A stretch of DNA of 62,558 nt, taken from Verrucomicrobiota bacterium (lineage in GTDB: Bacteria > Verrucomicrobiota > Verrucomicrobiia > Limisphaerales > UBA1096). The DNA lies in assembly GCA_014382705.1 (NCBI GenBank), contig JACNJE010000104.1, forward strand, positions 46,624-109,181. Direction: 5' to 3'. Made by a program: the position numbers and the translations under genes. Shown in pieces: positions 58,388-62,558 of this stretch. The notes beneath the pieces are model-generated. The model saw nothing but the letters and a program-made list of their open reading frames with translations, was not told where the DNA came from and searched no databases. Positions within the stretch are counted from its first letter, which is position 1. Each line of letters starts with the position of its first letter.

Positions 58388-60505
58388 ATGACATACATAA
58401 AACAACTCACTCCGGTTTTGACACTGTCGGTGGTCGCGGTGTTCGCCGCTTGGCCAAGCGCGTTGGCCAAGCGCACACTGTTCACCAATGCCGTCGTGCA
58501 CACGGTCTCCGGACCGGTGCTTTCACCCGGTTTTGTGCTCATTGATGCCGGCATGATCGAGGCCGTCGGCCCAGCGGAAGAACAACCCGATGCCGGAAAG
58601 ACCGAGGTGGTGAACCTAAAGGGGCAGCACCTGTTCCCCGGCCTCATCGCGCCGACCACCGCGCTTGGCCTGATGGAGATCGCCGCCGTGCGCGCCACGA
58701 TCGACACCAACGAGGTCGGCGCGTACACACCGGAAGTCAAGTCGTGGCTCGCGGTCAACCCGGACTCGGAACTGATCCCGGTCGCCCGCGCAAACGGCAT
58801 CACGCATTTCCTGCCGGTGCCGCAGGGTGGCACAGTCACCGGACAATCCGGCCTGATGGCCACGGTTGGCTGGGGCTACGAAGACATGCTCCGCCATTCG
58901 CCAGTCGCGCTGCATTTGTTCTGGCCGTCGATGAACATCAATCCCGCCGCGGACGATGCCAAGAAACTGGCCAAGGAGCGCGACAAGCGGCTAAAGAAAA
59001 TAGACGACTTTTTCGAGGAGTCGCGCGCCTACGCCAAGTCACAGTCGGCCCCCGGGCATGAGGGTGTGCCGGCTTGGGACGCCATGCTGCCGTGGGTGCG
59101 CGGCGAGAAGCCGCTGATCATCCACGCCAACTCGCGATTGCAAATCGAGTCGGCCCTCGATTGGGCGGCCAAACGCGACTGGACTCCGGTCATTGCCGGA
59201 GCGCGCGACGCGTGGCAGATTGCCAAGCGCTTGGCCAAGGCCAACGTGCCGGTGATTTTCGAGCATACGTTTACGCTTCCGACGCGCGATTTTGACCGGT
59301 ACGACGCGCAATTCCGAGCCGCCGCCGTCCTCCATGAGGCCGGTGTTAAGGTGACCTTCAGCGAGGGTCTCGCGCGGTTCGCCGCCTCGAACGCCCGCAA
59401 CCTCCCCTACTCCGCCGCGCAGTCGGCCGCGCACGGCCTGCCCCGCGCCGAGGCGCTCAAGGGCATCACGCTGAACACGGCGGAAATTCTCGGCGTGGCC
59501 AAGCGACTCGGCTCGATCGAGGCCGGAAAGGAAGCGACCTTCTTTACCGCGAACGGCGATATTCTCGAGATCCGCACGCAGGTGAAACAGATGTGGATCG
59601 CCGGCAAAAAGGTGAACCTCGACAACCGCCACAACCGGCTTTACAAAAAATATCGCAACCGCCCAAAACCGGAGAATGGCGAGGCAGACGAACACCCTGT
59701 TTCCGCCGAATTGCCGAAGCACCTCGACCTCCCCGGCTTTTACAAAAAGAGCACGAGAGTCAACGGCTTCCCAATCGTCTCCTCCGGCAAGGTGTCCGAC
59801 TACGCCCTGAAGGAGGCGGCCTATCTCGTTGAGAAAATGATCGGCCATCGGCAAGACATCATCGACAACATGGTCAAACGCAACTGCCGCCTTGTCGTCA
59901 TGGCGCACGACGAATTCACCACCCAAGTGCCCGAGTACAGCAAGATGAAACCGGCTAAGTTTTGGGATCGCCGCGCGCGCGGCCTCGGTTCCTCCCGCAC
60001 CGATCCGGTCGCCAGTTGTGCCGAGGAAAATCTGCTCTGCTATCCCGGTGATCCGTACAACACGGAGAGCATCACGATCCACGAATTCGCCCACGCCATC
60101 CACCTCAACGGCATCTACGACGTGGACACAACGTTCGACAAGCGGCTCGCCGAAACTTACAAGAACGCAATGGCCAAGGGGCTGTGGAAGAGCAAATACG
60201 CCGCCAACAACAAAGCCGAGTATTGGGCCGAGGGCGTGCAAAGCTGGTTCAACACCAACCGCCCCCCGGATCACGACCACAACCACGTCGACACCCGCGA
60301 AGAACTGAAAGCGTACGACCCCGGCTTGGCCAAGCTGGTCGGGGAGATTTTCGGTGACACCGCTTGGCGCTACCAACGCCCCTCCCAGCGCAAGTCGCCC
60401 GGCCATCTTCAGGGATTCGATCCACTCAAGTCCCCAACCTTCAAATGGCCAAAGGAACTCAACGACTACTACCTTCAGCACGTCCGTGAGCAGAATAAAT
60501 CGTAA
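58388..60505 (+). CDS. Amidohydrolase fused to an HEFAH metallopeptidase-like domain
   Basis: The 705-residue exported protein starts with a signal peptide (about 1-28); its second half ('AAWPSALAKRTLF') is encoded by the palindrome doublet at 58447-58474. An amidohydrolase-like domain follows (about residues 30-420), related to the preceding gene. The C-terminal part (about 445-690) has a gluzincin-type zinc site: 'ITIHEFAHAIHLNG' near residue 563 and a downstream Glu in 'AEYWAEGVQSWF' near 614. This resembles the anthrax-lethal-factor-like (ATLF) peptidase family. The fusion of these two folds is unusual. Confidence 0.82.
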   Translation: MTYIKQLTPVLTLSVVAVFAAWPSALAKRTLFTNAVVHTVSGPVLSPGFVLIDAGMIEAVGPAEEQPDAGKTEVVNLKGQHLFPGLIAPTTALGLMEIAAVRATIDTNEVGAYTPEVKSWLAVNPDSELIPVARANGITHFLPVPQGGTVTGQSGLMATVGWGYEDMLRHSPVALHLFWPSMNINPAADDAKKLAKERDKRLKKIDDFFEESRAYAKSQSAPGHEGVPAWDAMLPWVRGEKPLIIHANSRLQIESALDWAAKRDWTPVIAGARDAWQIAKRLAKANVPVIFEHTFTLPTRDFDRYDAQFRAAAVLHEAGVKVTFSEGLARFAASNARNLPYSAAQSAAHGLPRAEALKGITLNTAEILGVAKRLGSIEAGKEATFFTANGDILEIRTQVKQMWIAGKKVNLDNRHNRLYKKYRNRPKPENGEADEHPVSAELPKHLDLPGFYKKSTRVNGFPIVSSGKVSDYALKEAAYLVEKMIGHRQDIIDNMVKRNCRLVVMAHDEFTTQVPEYSKMKPAKFWDRRARGLGSSRTDPVASCAEENLLCYPGDPYNTESITIHEFAHAIHLNGIYDVDTTFDKRLAETYKNAMAKGLWKSKYAANNKAEYWAEGVQSWFNTNRPPDHDHNHVDTREELKAYDPGLAKLVGEIFGDTAWRYQRPSQRKSPGHLQGFDPLKSPTFKWPKELNDYYLQHVREQNKS
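58447..58474. repeat. Palindrome doublet in a signal-peptide coding region
   Basis: CGCTTGGCCAAGCG directly followed by CGTTGGCCAAGCGC; one unit is read as AWPS, the next as LAKR. Confidence 0.92.
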
Positions 60506-60520
60506 ACCAAGCGCTTGGTT
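60505..60520. repeat. Phase-shifted 16-bp palindrome after a stop codon
   Basis: AACCAAGCGCTTGGTT is centred on GCGC instead of GGCC. It is the other palindrome contained in the 12-bp unit. Confidence 0.85.
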
Positions 60521-60553
60521 GACGCACGGTTGATTCGCCGCTACACAACCGGC

Positions 60554-62095
60554 ATGCGATTGCTGTCCACCCTGTTTTATTTCGTCACCCTCACGTTCAT
60601 TGGCCAGGCGGCAAACGTCGAGAAGCCAAACATCATCGTCATCATGGCTGACGACCTCGGTTACGGGGATGTCGGCTGCTACGGGGCCAAGCCGAAGAAC
60701 CTCAAAACGCCGAACATCGACCGGCTCGCCGCCAACGGCCTGCGATTCACCAGCGGGTATTGCTCCGCATCCACCTGCACCCCGACGCGGTTTTCATTCC
60801 TGACCGGCAAGTATGCGTTTCGCCAAAAGAACACCGGCATCGCCCCGCCGAACGGGCCGGCGATCATTCAGCCCGGCGTCGAGACACTGCCGTCGTTGCT
60901 CAAGCGCGCCGGATATGCGACCGCCGTCATCGGCAAATGGCACCTCGGCCTCGGCGGGCCAAACGGCCCGGACTGGAACGGCGAGTTGAACCCCGGCCCG
61001 CGCGAGATCGGTTTCGACTACAACTATCTTCTCCCGACAACCAACGACCGGGTGCCGCAGGTCTACGTTGAGAATCATCGCGTGAAGAATCTCGACCCGA
61101 AAGACCCGCTGTGGGTCGGCCGGAAAAAGCCCAGCGCAGACCACCCGACCGGCCTGACGCACCGGGACACCCTCAAGATGGATTGGAGCCACGGACACAA
61201 CTCGACCATCCACAATGGCATCAGCCGGATCGGCTTCTACACCGGCGGGCACGCGGCGCGGTTCCGCGACGAGGATCTTGCCGACGAGTGGGTGAACCAG
61301 TCCAACAAATGGATCGAGGCCAATAAGGGAAATCCATTCTTCCTGTTCTTCTCGTCGCACGACCTCCACGTGCCCCGGATGCCGCACGAGCGTTTCCACG
61401 GCGCGTCCGGCCTTGGCTTCCGCGGCGATGCCATCGTGCAACTGGACTGGTGCGTGGGCGAACTGGTCAAGACCCTCGACCGGCTGCAACTCTCCGACAG
61501 CACGCTCATCCTGTTCTGCTCCGACAACGGCCCGGTGGGCGATGACGGCTACAAGGATGGTGCACTCGAAAAGGTCGGCGACCACCAGCCGGGCGGCCCG
61601 TTTAGCGGCGGCAAATACAGCGTGCTCGAAGGCGGCACACGCACGCCGTTCATCACATATTGGCCCGGTCGCATCGCGAAGGGAGTTTCCAGCGAGATGG
61701 TCTGCACCATCGACCTCGCCGCGAGCTTTGCCGCGCTCACAGGGGTCGACCTTCCAAAAGATGCCTGTCCCGACAGCTTCAACGTCATCGGCGCGTTGCT
61801 CGGCAAGGAAGGGGCAAAAGGACGCAGGGATCTCGTCCAGCAAGACAACGGCAAACGCGGCAACTATGGCTTTCGCGCCGGCAAATGGAAATTGCAGCGC
61901 CACGACGGCAAACGCCGACACAATGTTCACGTCAACACCCAGCTGCAGTTTCACCCCGCCCCGCACTACTCGCTTTTTGACCTCAGCAAAGACATCCGGG
62001 AAACGAAGAACATCGCGAAAGAGCATCCCAAGGTATTGGAGCGCATGAAACAGCGACTCCAGAAAATCGTCGACGCCGGCCGCAGCCGCCCGTAG
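60554..62095 (+). CDS. Secreted arylsulfatase-type sulfatase
   Basis: From the ATG at 60554 the product has 513 residues with a signal peptide (about 1-19). The formylglycine motif is CTPTR (about residue 77), preceded by 'YCSAST'. The metal-binding start is 'PNIIVIMADDLGYGDVGCYG', and 'VIGKWHLGLGG' (near 130) is typical. Maturation needs a formylglycine-generating enzyme, not found in this window. The substrate is probably a sulfated polysaccharide or small sulfate ester, but the subfamily cannot be fixed by eye. A TTG at 60515 gives an unlikely longer start overlapping the palindrome. Confidence 0.92.
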   Translation: MRLLSTLFYFVTLTFIGQAANVEKPNIIVIMADDLGYGDVGCYGAKPKNLKTPNIDRLAANGLRFTSGYCSASTCTPTRFSFLTGKYAFRQKNTGIAPPNGPAIIQPGVETLPSLLKRAGYATAVIGKWHLGLGGPNGPDWNGELNPGPREIGFDYNYLLPTTNDRVPQVYVENHRVKNLDPKDPLWVGRKKPSADHPTGLTHRDTLKMDWSHGHNSTIHNGISRIGFYTGGHAARFRDEDLADEWVNQSNKWIEANKGNPFFLFFSSHDLHVPRMPHERFHGASGLGFRGDAIVQLDWCVGELVKTLDRLQLSDSTLILFCSDNGPVGDDGYKDGALEKVGDHQPGGPFSGGKYSVLEGGTRTPFITYWPGRIAKGVSSEMVCTIDLAASFAALTGVDLPKDACPDSFNVIGALLGKEGAKGRRDLVQQDNGKRGNYGFRAGKWKLQRHDGKRRHNVHVNTQLQFHPAPHYSLFDLSKDIRETKNIAKEHPKVLERMKQRLQKIVDAGRSRP

Positions 62096-62104
62096 ATTGT
62101 CGCC

Positions 62105-62305
62105 ATGAAATCAGAGTTGACCGAACCCGAAATTATCACGCGCGATGGAAAGCCGGTTTCCGTGATTCTGCCAATCCAGGAATACGAGGAACTGCTCGAG
62201 CGTGCCGAGGATGCCGAGGATCTCGCTTGGCTAAAAAAAGCCCGCAGCAAACCACAAAGTTACCGCACGTTGGAAGGCTGTATATCACAATCAGATTTGA
62301 CATAA
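62105..62305 (+). CDS. Phd/YefM-type antitoxin
   Basis: The 66-residue product has the Phd/YefM N-terminal DNA-binding pattern: 'EIITRDGKPVSVILPIQEYE' (about residues 9-28) followed by a Glu-rich helix and a short, variable C-terminal tail. The tail is where the toxin normally binds. The next gene (62313) does not look like a RelE or Doc toxin, so this may be a solitary antitoxin or one with an unusual partner. The ATG lies 9 bp after the sulfatase stop codon. Confidence 0.8.
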   Translation: MKSELTEPEIITRDGKPVSVILPIQEYEELLERAEDAEDLAWLKKARSKPQSYRTLEGCISQSDLT

Positions 62306-62312
62306 TTCACAA

Positions 62313-62558
62313 GTGACGACGATACAGTTCAAAGTTGCAGATCTGTACGAATTTGAGGGTGCGTTGCCGACATCACCGCAAAATCCATCAAGGATCACAG
62401 ATTTGGTAAAAAGGCAGTTTAGTTTTCTTCCGCAGCCAATAGATGTTCAGGTTGATGCCGAGTACGTTACAATCTCATTTCAGGAAGAGTCTTCTGATGC
62501 CAAGATTGAAGCAAGACGATTGGCCGGCAAGGCATCAAAGAGGGCAGCGGAAGGGAAT
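62313..62558 (+). CDS. Unknown gene downstream of the antitoxin, 3' end cut
   Basis: An open frame begins with GTG at 62313, 7 bp after the antitoxin stop codon, and stays open for 82 codons to the window edge. The product starts MTTIQFKVADLYEFEGALPT and later reads 'VQVDAEYVTISFQEESSDAK', then a basic helix 'ARRLAGKASKRAAEG'. I see no match to a known toxin family. The base composition is more A+T-rich than the genes before it. It could be a new partner of the antitoxin or an unrelated gene. Confidence 0.5.
   Translation, partial: MTTIQFKVADLYEFEGALPTSPQNPSRITDLVKRQFSFLPQPIDVQVDAEYVTISFQEESSDAKIEARRLAGKASKRAAEGN

Larger units (their letters stand above)
2366..60334. repeat. Dispersed palindrome family CTTGGCCAAG (HIP-like)
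   Basis: About 44 exact copies were counted by eye, between 2366 and 60334. Examples: 2366, 4922, 5004, 7665, 13037, 23733, 28216, 34011, 37052, 44450, 46960, 50708, 54433, 60325. Many extend to 14-16 bp, with CG or GC flanks. They occur in coding and intergenic DNA, on no particular strand because the unit is self-complementary. Half and imperfect copies are also common. No target-site duplications or transposase were seen. Confidence 0.95.

Noticed and set aside
57122-58501. 459-codon minus-strand open frame opposite the double amidohydrolase
   Set aside because: Antisense to a protein with clear motifs and signal peptide; no independent support.
2366-60334. The palindrome as a DNA uptake sequence, REP element or MITE
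   Set aside because: Uptake sequences are usually asymmetric, REP elements are longer and almost wholly intergenic, and MITEs have target duplications; this motif is short, symmetric and mostly inside genes. The idea cannot be excluded completely without the genome.
1-62558. tRNA, rRNA, CRISPR, prophage or insertion-sequence features
   Set aside because: No cloverleaf-like tRNA segments, spaced direct repeats, integrase or transposase motifs were found in the intergenic spaces, which are nearly all shorter than 220 bp.

Overview
The window is a high-GC bacterial chromosome segment, most likely from the Verrucomicrobiota. The grounds are a DUF1549/DUF1553 cytochrome-like protein next to a pre-peptidase-C-type surface protein, a secreted sulfatase, secreted amidohydrolases, a pseudopilin with the H-X9-DG motif, and a surface protein ending in the 'LERS.DL..W...FYRL' module common in that phylum. 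No rRNA, tRNA, CRISPR array, prophage or insertion sequence was seen.

Layout. 1-5904 (minus strand): flagellar basal-body operon flgB-flgC-fliE-fliF-fliG-fliH-fliI, with fliI cut by the window edge. 6114-11684 (plus): Sel1-repeat protein with a protease-like but triad-less domain, a small membrane protein, FliA-type sigma factor, MotA, two tandem MotB paralogues and a small CxCG protein. 11733-20399 (plus): RapA-like SNF2 helicase, an unknown gene, then fliW-csrA-flagellin-flagellin and a large TPR protein. 20409-28804 (minus): KDG kinase, amidohydrolase, ribosome hibernation factor, PPC-type protein, DUF1549/DUF1553 protein and MiaE. 28997-35634 (plus): rpmH-rnpA-yidD-yidC-khpB, thrS and serA. 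35854-39005 (plus): coiled-coil membrane protein, moaA and a PilB/GspE ATPase. 39079-46819 (minus): rod-shape operon mreB-mreC-mreD-mrdA-rodA followed by an RNase E/G gene. 47034-52715: glucuronoyl-esterase-like hydrolase, two small minus-strand genes, a VKOR-thioredoxin fusion, and folP-cdaA-ybbR (cyclic-di-AMP synthesis). 52719-55377 (minus): a cobalamin riboswitch with its terminator, controlling a surface protein and a pseudopilin. 55499-62558 (plus): two large secreted amidohydrolases (one fused to an HEFAH metallopeptidase domain), a sulfatase, a Phd/YefM antitoxin and a truncated unknown gene.

The most striking feature is not a gene. The 10-bp palindrome CTTGGCCAAG, often extended to 16 bp as GCGCTTGGCCAAGCGC, occurs about 44 times by hand count, against roughly 0.06 expected by chance. 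It lies inside genes and between them, sometimes as 12-bp tandem units, and often just after stop codons. It is absent from about 13.05-21.9 kb, which holds most of the fliW/csrA/flagellin/TPR block. It resembles in kind the HIP1 element of cyanobacteria, but the sequence is different and I know of no description of it.

The genes fit a motile, free-living, probably aquatic heterotroph that degrades sulfated or acidic plant and algal polysaccharides (sulfatase, CE15-like esterase, KDG kinase), takes up or responds to cobalamin, and signals with cyclic-di-AMP.
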